Positions 50,140 through 61,453 of a stretch of 64,000 nucleotides of DNA are shown piece by piece. The DNA lies in NCBI GenBank assembly GCA_021292165.1, contig CM037879.1, forward strand, positions 263,817,921 to 263,881,920, written 5' to 3'. The stretch is from Shinisaurus crocodilurus (taxonomy: Eukaryota > Chordata > Lepidosauria > Squamata > Shinisauridae). The position numbers and the translations under genes were made by a program. The first letter of the stretch is position 1. Each line of letters opens with the position of its first letter. A model generated the notes under the pieces. The model saw nothing but the letters and a program-made list of their open reading frames with translations, did no database searches and had not been told where the DNA came from.

Positions 50140-50896
50140 TGTGTCTCTTGGCCCTTCTTAAATATATTTCATGCCAGCAGTGGAGGAAATGAATTTAAAC
50201 AGAGGTGTTCTGGATTCCCCAGAGGTACAACGTAAGCTTCGGGCTTACTGATCTTTAGTTGGTTTTCTCCTCTTAATTAGGGCAAATGCGTTGGTAGCCA
50301 AATCTGGAAAGAAGTCCTTTTGGGTTGTTGTGGGGTTTTTTTTTTAATGTAGTGAAAAATACCTATTTTATGTTATTGGTATAGAAAAGGTTTCTTTATA
50401 CTAAGGGTGCTGCTGGCAGATGGGTGACATTTTTCTCATGATCGGATAATTTGCAGTAAGGTGGGTCCCATTCACACTGTAATTCCCTGAACTCTTTCTG
50501 TTTACAGCTCTCTTTCTAGAGAGCTTTGGCTATTGGGCGGTATAGAAAAGTAATAAATAAATAGTAGGGTGGCAGTATTTTCCATGAAAGCTTGTACCTT
50601 ATTAAAGAGCTACAAAACTTTTGCAATGCGATTTTTGGAAAAACAAGTCTTCCAAATCTTTGTCCCACCCATTTGCCACCCCTAACTTTTTAAATGCTGA
50701 ATTTCCTTGTAGGCGATATTTTTTCCAAGGAGTTCAGAGAGGCATCTTAGCCTTGCATAGAGGTGAACTAGTTTGCCCCCCCCATATAATTCTCAAAATT
50801 CTCTTTTGCATTCTTCATCTGAGGATTTTGATGATGAATATTCAGTGTATTTTTTGCTGACCAACACTGAGCTTCCGAGATAACGTTTCAGTAGTA
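50139..50896. other. Intergenic sequence, unassigned
   Basis: Nothing recognised apart from short AT-rich pieces. Confidence 0.45.
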
Positions 50897-50931
50897 GTTG
50901 TTGCAGTAGCAGCAGCAGCAGCAGCAGCAGC
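50897..50931. repeat. (CAG)n trinucleotide run
   Basis: Seven to eight CAG units within GTTGCAGTAGCAGCAG, not in any gene. Confidence 0.85.
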
Positions 50932-51150
50932 ATATTTATTTATTAAAAGTATTTTTAACCTGCCTTTCATCCTAGGATATCAGGACAGTGTAGAAGAGGC
51001 ACAAAAACTAGAATAAGCCACAATATAATACAATGAAACCATAAAACAACATGATGATGAAAACAAATCAAAAGCATAAAGACAGCAAAATAAAACAAAC
51101 CGGCATAACACTTTAAGAAGCCTGGGCAAATAACAGTACAGTCCAACGTG
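50932..51150 (-). mobile_element. L2-like 3' tail fragment
   Basis: ATTTATTTATTAAAAGTATT, CCTGCCTTTCATCCTAGGAT and a long AATACAATGAAACCATAAAA stretch. Confidence 0.4.
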
Positions 51151-51159
51151 GCTGCCCGT

Positions 51160-52150
51160 CATCATCATCATCATCAGGCGATCACTCGTGACCGAGTAAG
51201 ATTGTCTTCCGGGATAAAAGGAGGAAATTCTAAAGAAGATTGTATAGACTCTAGCGATGGGTCTGTAAGTGACTGTGGAGGCCAATTCTAGATCCACACA
51301 GCTTCTCACAGTGAGGACACAGGTTACCAGATAGAAGATGGTCCTGTAAAGGATTCATTTGACGTGCTTTTCGCTTAGCACGTTTCTCCCTTTCACCTTG
51401 CACTCGGGCTTCTTCAAAGTCCATGGAACCTTTGTGAAAGGCCAACCTCCATTTAGATCGTTCATGGGCCAGAGCTTCCCAGTTTTCGATGTTTATATTG
51501 CATTTTTTTAGATTAGCCTTATGAATATCTTTAAACCTCTTATATTGACCACCGATATTCCGCTTTCCATCCTTGAGTTGGGAGTAAAGTAACTGCTTTG
51601 GGAGACGGCAGTCAGGCATTCGAACAACATGACCGGTCCACTGAAGTTGGCGTTGAAGGATCATTTTTTCAATGCTAGTAGTCTTGGCTTCTTCCAGTAC
51701 ACTGACATTTGTTCGCCTATCTTCCCAAGTAATTTGCAGGATTTTCCGGAGGCAACGTTGATGAAACCTTTCAAGGAGGTGGAAGTGATGTTTATAGATA
51801 GTCCATGTTTCGTAGGCATACAATAAAGTTGGTAATACAATGGCTTCATAAACCAGCGTTTTGGTCTTCTTACAAATATCCCGATCCTCGAACACTCTAT
51901 GTTTCATTCGAGAAAAAGCGGCACTTGCGGAGCTCAGACGATGCTGGATTTCACTGTCGATGTTAGCTGTAACAGAAAGATAGCTGCCAAGATAGAGAAA
52001 ATGATCGACATTTTCCAGTATTGTCCCGCCAAGCTGGATAGATGGCATCACCAAAGGGTTAGCTTGCACTTGCTGATGAAGCACTTTGGTTTTTTTGATG
52101 TTAAGTGAGAGACCAAGTTTTTCGTATGCTTCTGCAAAAGCATTGGACGG
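51160..52150 (-). mobile_element. Non-LTR retrotransposon, C-terminal ORF2 fragment with open frame
   Basis: The minus-strand frame 52228-51251 has 325 codons without a stop. Hallmarks are LSLNIKKTKVLHQ, LVYEAIVLPTLLYAYETWT, LLERFHQRCLRKILQI, the family motif QLQWTGHVVRMPDCRLPKQL, and a C-terminal zinc finger CPHCEKLC...HSHLQTH. This is the region after the reverse-transcriptase domain of a Jockey/Ingi-like (possibly Vingi) element. RT and endonuclease are missing, and the first 25 or so codons come from adjoining DNA. The 3' end is a (GAT)n run at 51160-51176. Related frames are sometimes misnamed as host genes. Confidence 0.85.
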
Positions 52151-52159
52151 CAGGAGGAG

Positions 52160-52490
52160 CATGGAAGTGACGGTTGCCTCTGCACTCCTCCTGCCCTGCA
52201 AAAGACTTAGGTGGCCGATTTCAGCCATCTATTATTATTTTTTTGCCCTGGCTCATGAGGGGAGGGTGAGGCATCACCAGGATACATTGCCCACAGAACG
52301 CTGTCTGAGTTCGGTCTTCTGACCTCAAGAGCAGCAGCCAGCATGGTTCTTTCTTCACCAGGTAGAGGGAGGACACTCCGAAGTTGGAGTCTCAGCTCCA
52401 ACCTCAGACCGTGTTTTCGAGGTCGGACCTAGGACTCCGACTTCTCCTATGGCTATCTAGACTCTGCCTAGCGGCCATAGGATTGCACCC
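52160..52490. mobile_element. Harbinger-like element, right part
   Basis: It ends CCATAGGATTGCACCC followed by TAA. The interior (CTGACCTC, GCAGCCAGCATGGTTCTTTC) matches 9,050-9,090. The left part is cut by the retrotransposon fragment at about 52,150. Confidence 0.6.
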
Positions 52491-52539
52491 TAAGTAAGTT
52501 TTAACCTGGTGCTGAAATGACAGCAGCAGCAGCACCAAT

Positions 52540-53181
52540 CAAGGGCATTCCAGATACCAGGTGCCACCAGAGAAATGTCCTTCTGCATAATTCCTACACA
52601 GCAAATCTCTCCTGGCAAAGGAACCTGGAGCAGCACTACCTCTGAAGACATGGGCAGATTGGGATGGGGAGAGATGCTCTTTCAGGTATTTGGGTCCCAA
52701 GCTGAAAGGGCAGCCCCACATGCAACATATTACAGTAATCCAGTTGGGAGGTTACCAGAGTGTGGATCACTGTAGCCAAACTATCCCTGCCCAAGAATGG
52801 TCATAGCTAGTGAACCAGCTGAAGCTGGTTAAAGGCTCTCCATGCCGCTGAGCCTCAAGTGAGAGAGCCGAATACAGGAGTAACCCCCCCCCCATGCTAC
52901 ATACCTGCTCTTTCATGGGGAGTGTGTCCCCATTTAAAACAGAATGTACATCTAATTCCCAGACATGAGAACTATCTACCCACAGTGCCTCCATCTCATC
53001 AGGATTCAGCTTCAGTTTATTGGCCCTGATCCAACCCATTACTGTCTCAAGGCACTGGTCCAGCGCCTGCACTGCCTCACTTGACTGTGATGGCACGGAG
53101 AGATAGAGCTGAGTCTCATTGGCATACTGATGGCACATCATTTCAACCTGCTGCTTACCGCCCCCAGCAGCTTCATGTAGA
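52540..53181 (-). mobile_element. L2 LINE, 3' piece
   Basis: On the minus strand: MMCHQYANETQLYLSVPSQS, then LDQCLETVMGWIRANKLKLN and DEMEALWVDSSHVWELDV, the RT region C-terminal to the active site. The catalytic YADD is YANE here, so the copy could not work. 3' untranslated sequence extends to about 52,540. It continues at 54699 after an insertion. Confidence 0.88.
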
Positions 53182-54698
53182 GAGGGTCGGCGACTCGGCC
53201 CTTCCATGAGGCAGGGTGAATCCCCTGTGGTCACTGCCATCACCACCACACTGGCCCTGCTCCCCAGCTTGGCAAATGCCACAGCAGGAGAGTGGCAAGT
53301 GAGCAGGGCTCCTTAGAGGAGCAGCCCCACCCCATCTCTCACTCTGAGCCCTCTCCCAAAGCAAGAAGAAGCTGCCCACCCGATCTCTAGCTTTTGGAGA
53401 GGACTCGGAGCAAGAGATTGGGCGGCAGGGGCAGCGCTAGGTACCAAAAAAAATCCAGAGCTCAGGCCTGTCAAGGTTCCACCTGTTTGCATCTTTAAGA
53501 GCCCCTCCTGTATCAGGATGCCAATTCTCTGCCTTTTACCTTCTCTTCCCAGTAACGTGGGATTAGGCCTTAGGCGTGGTGCAAAAGACACTCCAAACAA
53601 CTTGATGTTAACAATAAGTGTTTACTTTAGTAAATTTTGGTATAGTAGATTCACAGTAACAAGGTAATTACACAAATAGAGCTGTAGACTTTCAAAAAGC
53701 AGGTATAATAGGAATAAAAGAAATAATAACGCAGTTCTCTCTAACCTAGCTACTCTTTCACCTGTAACCTTAATAGAGATTCCTTCCCAGCCTAGCCCTG
53801 GCTGTTCTGCATTCTTGGTGCAGTGATATTAAGACTCTGCTTCTCTGTCTGTCTCTGCTTCTTGGTGCCTGTGTAGCTCCTCTCCTCCACTTGCAGCACA
53901 ACCACACCTCTTTATATATTTTCCCACCAGGACTAGAAGGCTACAAGCCTGTACCTCAAACTGTGGAAACGAAACTTAACTCTATTAAGGGGGAAAGGTG
54001 ACTCGAACTCCATTTGGGGGAAAAGGAAACTTAACTCCATGAGGGGAAAATGACACTTACGAATGCCCCCCTCCCATCAGGAGATGTTTGGGCCTACAGG
54101 CTTCAACCTAACTCGAGCCTGTGTAGGCCTCAATTCTTCACAAGGCCCACAGGACAAATTTGCATGTGCTAATTTACATATATGCTAAAGTCTGTAAAGG
54201 ACCCTGTCTCCTAAGAAGACTGCTATTTTAAAAAGAGATTCAGGGGAGAAGAGGGCATTTGATTTCAGAAAAAATCCTCAGGCAGAAAGATTCGGGGGGC
54301 AGCAGGAGGTGAAGCACATGTGGGCACAAAGCCAGCGAATCCAGGGGGATCTGATGCAACAGAGATCATCAGGGCCCCTTTCCCTTCATTTCAGCAAGTG
54401 TCCATGGACAGCAGGGTGGTGGGGCAGATGGCCTCCCAGAGATTCGGGGCTCCAAATTAAAGATTCAGGGCTCCAGCCCTAGTGGGCCATCCCCTAACAC
54501 CACCTCTGGCAGGTGGGCTCTCTGGAGAGGCCGCCCGCTGTCCACCCAATCTCTCGTTCAGAGGACTCTCCAAGAGCAAGAGATCAGGTGGGCAAGAAGT
54601 TTCTCCTATACAAGTAGCTTCCAGGGCCACCTCATTCAGGGGTGGGGGCAGCACACATCTTCCCACCTCAGGCAGCAGAAAATCTTGTGCCACCGCTG
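53182..54698. mobile_element. hAT element inserted into L2
   Basis: CATGTAGA lies on both sides (53174-53181, 54699-54706), an exact 8-bp duplication of L2 sequence. Ends GAGGGTCGGCGAC and GTGCCACCGCTG are roughly inverted. The interior has repeated CAAGAGAT and GGACTC blocks. About 840 bp belong to the hAT; the rest is a nested LTR. Confidence 0.82.
53469..54142 (-). mobile_element. Solo LTR inside the hAT element
   Basis: A 674-bp block starting TGTCAAGG and ending TTCACA, with AGGCC exactly repeated at 53464-53468 and 54143-54147. TG...CA ends plus a 5-bp duplication are the mark of an LTR. Minus-strand orientation is suggested by a TATATAAAG box (about 53,925-53,917). No coding part remains; it is the product of LTR-LTR recombination. 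Confidence 0.82.
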
Positions 54699-56275
54699 CA
54701 TGTAGATGTTTAAAAGCATAGGGGGCAAGCTGAAACCTTGTGGAACCCCACATCATAAATGTCAGGGAGTCATACAGAACCACCTCCCCCTGCCACCACT
54801 CAACAATTTGAAACCAACCTTTAAGATAGGAGTGGAACTACTCCATCACTGTGCCTCCTCCTCACATTCCACGATGGTATCAACACTTGTGGAAAGGTCA
54901 AGGAAAATTGACATGGCTGCACTGCTCCACTCCTTCTTCTGATAGAGGTCATCCATCAGGATGGCCAAGGCTGTTTCGGTGCCACACCCAGGTCTGAACC
55001 CAGACTGAAATGGACCCAGATAATCCTCTTCATCCAAAAGTAGCTCATGTTGAACTGCCATCGCCCCCTCAAGCACCGTGTGTAAAAAAGGGGGCTATTA
55101 GCGACTGGGTGATACGTGTTATCATCTCCCAGATCTAAGGAGGGCTTCTTAAGAAGGGGCCTCAGTACCCCATCGTGCAAAGAAGTATTAACCACGTCCT
55201 GGATTCTCCCAGTTATTCCCTTCAGCTTGCCGTTACAAGCCAAAATGGGCAAGGGTCAAGAATATAGGTGGTTGGTTGGTTCGCTGGTTGTTTGAACCCC
55301 TCCAAGCTCTATGTTCACATCCTTAGACTGCAACAACAACTGACACTGTTCTATAAAACCAGCCTAGATTGTGATCCGGACATCTCCACAGGTACTGTCT
55401 GAATAAGTACTGTCAAGTTCAGCATAAAAATAAGCAATTTTACACTCAAAGTGACTCGTAAAATTCTTACAACAGGCCTCCAAGGGCTCCCTAACTTCCC
55501 CACCAGGGATCGATTGTAATAACCCATTCACCACGTACAAACCCTCTGCTGCACAATGACTTGGGGATGCAATGGCGGCACAGAAGTAAGAGCACTTTGC
55601 TGCCATCACTGCTGCAAAGTAGACACAATAACGTGTTCTCACTTATGTCAGATCATAGTCATTATGAATCATCTGTATCCCAGTCATCATCCTGCCTGTT
55701 CCATAGCCTGCAGCTCCTTGGAGAATCAGGGAGCTACCTTGAAGGAGGGGGCATTGAAGAGCTATCATGTCGACGGCCTTCTTCCATCTCTTCATCTTAC
55801 CATTCCACCTCATCAAGGCTTCAGCAGGAGTGCCAGGCATGCCAACAGGAAACTCCCCCAAGAGCATTCAGGAATCCTTCAGATTCCACAAGTCTCTGGG
55901 GGTGGACCAACTTGGACCCACTACCCCTGTGGAGGTGATGAGCCACTGCCAATCTGAGTGTCACCAGGAAATTATCTGTTCATGACAACAGGGTTATAGG
56001 AACGCCCCCTCCCAATTCGAGACCATTCACCCCCTGCTTAGTAGAAAGTCCTGAGTATGAGAATGAGATTTTGAGCCAACGATGTTCTGAGACAGCCCCA
56101 TGAAGTTTCAGGCTAGTCCCCACCCACCACCCACCCCAAGGCAGCCTCAGCGTGAATACTGAAATCCCCCAGGACAACTGTTCTGGTGTTTTCCAAAACC
56201 ACAGCTGAGACCAGCTCAGCCAGCTCAGGCAGGGAGACTGATGAGCAGTGGGCACGGTCAGTACACCTACCATGC
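54699..56275 (-). mobile_element. L2 LINE, 5' piece
   Basis: Minus-strand frames: QSGFRPGCGTETALAILMDD (RT), VVNTSLHDGVLRPLLKKPSL (start of RT), NFTSHFECKIAYFYAELDST (linker), and an endonuclease-region remnant up to 56,275 (LKISFSYSGLSTKQG). Several frameshifts and stops; inactive. Confidence 0.82.
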
Positions 56276-56398
56276 TTCACTTGTTTTAAATTTGGGAGTT
56301 CAGTCCATGGCTTGAGTTCTCTCTAAACAATTTTTAGTACAAACCATGGTTTGGTGTGATGGTTGTATTAATTGAGTCAAGTGCTTTGAATATTCTGG

Positions 56399-56434
56399 TG
56401 TGTGTGCGTGCGCGTGTGCGCGTGCGTGTGTGTA
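56399..56434. repeat. (TG/CG)n alternating tract
   Basis: GTGTGTGCGTGCGCGTGTGC and so on: strict purine-pyrimidine alternation with CG steps, a Z-DNA-prone sequence. Confidence 0.9.
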
Positions 56435-56539
56435 AAACACTGCTATCAGCTAGTTCTAGGGCTGAAATTATAAGAAAATCAGTAAGATTAAAGATGTGTC
56501 TGCAAGAGGCCAAGATGAAATGAATGTGAGCTTTTCCCC

Positions 56540-57280
56540 TCCTTTCAACCAAAGAAGTTTGTGAATTATAAAGATGTTGGGAAGTTATCACATCAGCAGA
56601 TTGCTTAAATTGCTCAGTTCAGGACTGGCACTGGGTATTAGCAACGTTCTCCAGGAACCTTTGAATCGTGTAGTGAGCAATCGGAAGGGACATTTTATTT
56701 TATTTTTAACAGCTTTGCTAAGTACTGAAAAAGTCTTTCCCAAAACTGTTGGAATGAGGTGGGATGGATTTATACGGCGATTTAAAAATAAAAATGTTAC
56801 ACATATTTTCCCAAAAATATAATGGATTACTTTTCGAGCTAGATTGGAATATTTGTGTAAAGCTGCAATGTTTGGCCTAACTTATATAGGATATATTAAT
56901 ATTTTATACCCTCAATTGAAATTTATGGAAGTTTAACTGCTCATCCCGACTCAAATGGGTAACTTTAGCACTCATGTGGGGCCAAAGACTTACTTGTCAT
57001 TTTTATATGGGCAGTTTTATAGGGAATACGTAGTTTACATTCAAGATGCGGGTGGAATGAGATTTCTTTTCCACATTGGCTTCCCAATCTGAAATCTTAA
57101 GATGTGAATTACTTGCCCATTATTTTATAGTTATTTTACCTCATAAACTGTTTGTGATCAACACTTTATGGATGCAGCTGTCAGTGAACCGTATGAATTC
57201 AGTCTGCAAAGTTTAGGAGTTGGTTATAATAATGTTACCCAATTCGATGCAGCAGCCTCTGGTGATATGGCAGCATCACT
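56540..57280. other. AT-rich segment, possible old LINE remnant
   Basis: Short frames look vaguely like LINE-1-type protein remains but no motif is secure. Confidence 0.25.
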
Positions 57281-57293
57281 TAAGGCGCAATCC

Positions 57294-57545
57294 TATCAGG
57301 ATGCCCATAAGCCCCCGAACTTGGAGAGCCCCAAACTGGGGCAGAGCAGGAGGAGCGGCGGAGGTGATCTTACCCTTCCTGCTCTCCCACTCTGCATTTT
57401 CGCTAGGCGGGCTTTTTCGCCTGTCTAGCTGGAGTGTCTTGGAGGGGGCGGGAAGGAGGCTGGAGCAGCTGCAGGATACCTCATATCCCGGCTCCCCCAA
57501 TCTCCTCCCCACCCCCAAAACTCCCAAGGCTCTCAGTGGCTACTT
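57294..57545. mobile_element. Harbinger-like element, left part
   Basis: TAA then GGCGCAATCCTATCAGGATG. The interior shares CTGCATTTTCGCTAGGCGGG and the GGAGGGGGCGGGAAGGA block with 8,895-8,955. The right end is lost. Confidence 0.62.
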
Positions 57546-57839
57546 CACATAGCAGAAAACCATGGTTTCCTCTTACGCTTGGACCTGGCCAAGGCGTTGC
57601 TGTGGGGAGTATATCCTCCCCCCCCCCACAACCCAACTCAGTTTTTGTTGGGTTGTTGTGTCAGTTCCCATCACTTCATCCCATCTCACCTCACCTCCCC
57701 AATTGCTGACAATGTTATGGTCTGTCTGTTGCCTGAGTCTGCGTGCTTCTTATTCAGCAGAACTGCAGGTCTTTTTACTGAACGAGGGCAGGGAAATGTA
57801 CCTATCACCCAAAAAAGAGGAACTGCATCACTAAAAAAA

Positions 57840-58306
57840 AAAAAAAAGAGGGCACACAGATTTGCATTATATTTGCATATGCTCATTTATATGTGTAGAT
57901 GTACATTTATAAATCCTTACTATAATTTAAATGGAAGTATATCTCACCTTAATGTGGAAGATTATAACCAGAGGAGTTGTGTGCCTGCTCCGCTTGCGGT
58001 CCGTCCAGGCGCTGTTACTGATGGGCAACTTCAAGACCCCTGCCGGCTCTCCCTTCTTAAGGTTCTTTATCTTTAAGGTGGACTCCGACTGGACAGCCTT
58101 TCAAATAATAGAGCAGTGTTCTCCAACCTTGGGTCCCCAGATGTTTTTCGCCTACAACTCCCAGCATGCCCCAGACAGCTATGCTGGGGCATGCTGGGAG
58201 TTGTAGGCGAAAAACATCTGGGGACCCAAGGTTGGAGAACACTGTAATAGAGGATGCCTTCAAACAGAGGACTGTCCTTCATAAAGGAAGACATCTGGCC
58301 ACCCTA
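57840..58306 (-). repeat. Dispersed repeat, GGGTGGCCA family, split by a hAT MITE
   Basis: It ends AAGACATCTGGCCACCCTAG. Internal blocks match 6500-6695, and 24033-24330 in the other orientation. Interrupted at 58114-58244. Confidence 0.6.
58114..58244. mobile_element. Hairpin hAT MITE with exact 8-bp target duplication
   Basis: A 131-bp near-perfect palindrome, CAGTGTTCTCCAACCTTGGG to CCCAAGGTTGGAGAACACTG. TAATAGAG at 58106-58113 and 58245-58252. Confidence 0.96.
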
Positions 58307-58374
58307 GCAAGGAGAGATTCGCCAGGGACAGCAGCTGGGCCTCAGGGGTTTGTAGGAGTGTGCAAGGCTTAGGC

Positions 58375-58642
58375 CAGGGCCAGCCCAAGACATTTTGCTG
58401 CCTGAGGCAAAACAAAACAAAACAAGATGGCGCCACCTCCACCACCCTGCATTCCATGTACATAAGCCAACTGGCTTGGCTGTAGAACATTGGTGACATG
58501 ACCATGCCCCCCACTGCACCCGAGGGGTGCATAGCAGCCCACGTGGCACACACAGCTCCGTCCTTCAGCACCTTGCCCCAGCCTCCAGTGAATGCTGCCT
58601 GAGGCAGCTGCCTCACTCTGCTTAATGGTAGGGCCTGCCCTG
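58375..58642 (-). mobile_element. hAT MITE, CAGGGCTGGCC family
   Basis: Inverse of 32651-32978: CAGGGCCAGCCCAAGACATT at the left and GGTAGGGCCTGCCCTG at the right. Flanks CTTAGGC and CTTCAGGC differ by one inserted base. Confidence 0.82.
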
Positions 58643-60109
58643 CTTCAGGCTTACTTCGAAGTCTTTCTTAGACAGACTGGAAAGGCAGATGCGTCTCAGC
58701 TTTGGAAGAAGCAAATAAGAAGTTAGATACAATATATTCAAAAGCTTGCATACTAGACTTACACTGACAGAAGCTCAAGAGTATCACCCGATGTAGTGTG
58801 TATGATTTGCAGAAACCACCACAGCAACAACTGTTGAAATCAAACCAATGCCACGCTTATTTCAGGTTCTTCATTTCTTTCGCTCATAAGGAGTCCATTA
58901 AAGTGGAAGAAGCTTTGAAGCTACAAGCTGTCTTTTCAGTCTCCTTTTCACTGCCAGCCACCTGATTTTAGGAATGTTTTAGAAATACCTGCCAGTACAA
59001 CAGTGGAAATCATTTTGGTGCTGGGAACCAAAGTTACAATCTCAGGAAAATGTATTACTTCATCCAGTTTATTAAGTAATAGCACCTGCTCTTCTTCAAT
59101 AATAATAATTAATACTAATACTTCTATTAGTAATAATAATAAATGTGGTGTAATGTCACGGTTGCTAATTTTTATTTTAAAGCAGAGCTTGTTCTTTGAG
59201 CATTTTTAAACATAACCCCAACAATTTCTCACTTCGTAATTTGGCTTCCCATGACCTTGTTTTGGAATATGCTGCATACAGATGGTCCATTTGACAGAAG
59301 GGATCCTCCAAATCCTGCCAATTCCCAGCTACATGGAAGACTCAGGAGCATTTAGCCTTGAAGAAAAGTATTCTGTCTTTTTAAGATAGATGTGGTAGGT
59401 ACAAGATATTCTGACCAATTTTTTAAAAAGATTGTGTCATACACTAGGCATAGATACTTAAATGGAAATTTGTGTCCCATGGGTTCAATTGCCCTGTTCT
59501 CAAACTCCTATGTATAAGATTTACCCAGCTGATTTTGAATGCCCCTCGGGTTTTTGAGGGCCCTTGGGCAAGACACCCTCCATGGGTCTTCTCACTGCCA
59601 TGGTCACCAGCCACAATTGCTCCTCATCCTCTTTCTCATCATTGTTACCACTTGATTGCCTGACAGGCAGAGAGCCAGTGAGCAAGTAGGCCGTGGCATC
59701 TACTCCTCCTCCATCCTTCACACCACCATGGTTGCCTGGGCCAGAGTGAGAGGCAGGTGACCAAGCAGATTGCAAAGGTGAAGAGGAGGAGCAAGTCCAG
59801 AGGGCTCTTGTCAGTGGGCCCCTGCTGAGATGTGGACCATTGACAGGTGCCCAACCATGCCTGACCTTGACGTTGGCCCTGCTCCCAGGAAATGTTCTTG
59901 GTCCTTTCCCATCACAAGAGTGGAGCCCTGGGCAAGCAAGGGAACTTGTCATATACACTGGAGCTCTGGCATCCATACAAAATCCCCAGATGGGGATGAG
60001 AAAAGCAAAACATATCTTGAATATCAAAAGAAATCACATGCAATAATGAGCTAGTTATTTTAAAAAAATACCTACTAGTTACCTTTTAAAAAATGGGGGA
60101 GGCACCATT
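58643..60109. other. Intergenic sequence, mostly unassigned
   Basis: It includes an (AAT)n-like tract near 59,096-59,148 and a GC-rich 59,540-59,960 block with an open minus frame lacking any family match, probably an old repeat. Confidence 0.4.
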
Positions 60110-60615
60110 GCTCATAAAAACGTTAAGAACCCTGTTGCATCAGATCAAAGGCCAAACAAATCTAGCATCCTGTTTCCCACAGTAACCAACCAGTTGCCTA
60201 TAGAAAGTCCAGAAGCCAGGCAAGAGCACTTTCCTGCTCCTTGTCTCCGGCAACTGATACTCAGACATCATGTGCTGATCCTGGAGGTGGCAGATAGCTA
60301 TCGTGACTAGTAGCCATTGATAGCCTTTTCCTCCATGAATTTGTCTAATCCCCTTTTAAAGCCATCCACGTTGCGGCCATCACTACATCTTGTAGTAACG
60401 AATTCCATAGCTTAACTATCCACTGTGTGTACTTCCTTTTGTCTGTCCTGAATCAGCTGCATTGGATTACCCTATTTTCTAGTATTCTGAGGAACACTTC
60501 ACTTGATCCAGTTTCTCCACATCATGCATAATTTTGTACACCTCTTATGTCCCTGTCCCCCCCACCCCACCCTTACTTGACATTTTTTAAAAACTAAAGA
60601 AGTTCACACACATTG
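60110..60615 (-). mobile_element. CR1-type LINE 3' region, part 1
   Basis: GAACCCTGTTGCATCAGATC, TCTAATCCCCTTTTAAAGCC, GCCATCACTACATC and TCCACATCATGCATAATTTT are in the order of reptile/bird CR1-like 3' regions. It continues at 60,975. Confidence 0.8.
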
Positions 60616-60974
60616 ACTGGATTTGGATGACATGCTGCAGCTTGTTGTAGGTTATTTAACCCACGATGCGCCATGACACCTGTGGGTGCCAGCTTGCATA
60701 TGCAACCCCCACTCAGGGGTTGTTGTGTCATGCAAATCCGGCAAGTGTGGCTTATGTGAGGGTTAAACAACACTCTCCTAACCCTAAAACAGGTCATGGG
60801 ATAAGTGCGGGTTGTTTCACCCTCACCTAACTCACAATCTCCAGGTTTGCATGCCATTTCCACCCCCCGAGAAGGGGTTGCATATTCAAAATGGCAGCTG
60901 CTTGTGTCCTGCACATGTTGCAGCCTCACCATGGGTTAAATAACCCACAGTGGGCTGTTGTGTTGTGGGAACAG
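60616..60974. mobile_element. Foldback element inserted in CR1, 8-bp duplication
   Basis: Ends ACTGGATTTGGATGACA and GTTGTGTTGTGGGAACAG. ACACATTG at 60608-60615 and GCACATTG at 60975-60982 match at 7 of 8. CR1 resumes exactly after it. Related to 1088-1418. Confidence 0.8.
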
Positions 60975-61445
60975 GCACATTGTAACCTTTCCTCGGGGGG
61001 GGGGGATTGCTCCAGCCCTTTGATCATTTTGGTTGCTCGTTACTGCAACGTTTCCAGCTCTACAGTATCCTTTTTGAGATGCAGCAACCAAAACCGCAAG
61101 GGTGGTCGGACCATGGATTTCTATAAAGGCATTACTATGTGGGTAGTTTTCTTTTCAGTCCCTTTCCTAATGATCCCTATCATGGAGTCTGCCTTCTTCA
61201 CAGGCTGCACACTGGCAGTTTTCATTTACCTTTCCACCACGACCCAATTCCCTTTTCTGTTCAATCACCACCAGCTTAGACTCCAACAGCAAATATGTGC
61301 AGTTAGGAATTTTTGCCGGAATGTGCATCGCTTTACATTTACCTACACTGAACAACATTTGCCACTTCATTGCCAAGTTTGGGGAGATCCTTTTGGAACT
61401 CTTCGCTATCCCTTTTTTGTTTTAACCACAGTGGTAAATGTTGAA
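60975..61445 (-). mobile_element. CR1-type LINE 3' region, part 2
   Basis: TAACCTTTCCTCG, GATTGCTCCAGCCC, GATCATTTTGGTTGC, GGATTTCTATAAAGGCATTA, CATTTGCCACTTCATTGCCA and GGGGAGATCCTTTTGGA continue part 1. The open plus-strand frame here is only a shadow. Confidence 0.82.
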
Positions 61446-61453
61446 CTGTAGGC

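Noticed and set aside
53469..54142. Endogenous retrovirus with coding genes
   Set aside because: Only one LTR remains between the 5-bp duplications; no gag, pol or env sequence is present.
55556..55957. Plus-strand frames of 125-133 codons
   Set aside because: Shadows of the L2 minus-strand coding region.
59521..60027. 168-codon minus-strand frame
   Set aside because: Low-complexity GC-rich sequence without family match, splice context or start context; probably decayed repeat.
60891..61451. 186-codon plus-strand frame
   Set aside because: Antisense of a CR1-type 3' region plus part of a foldback element.
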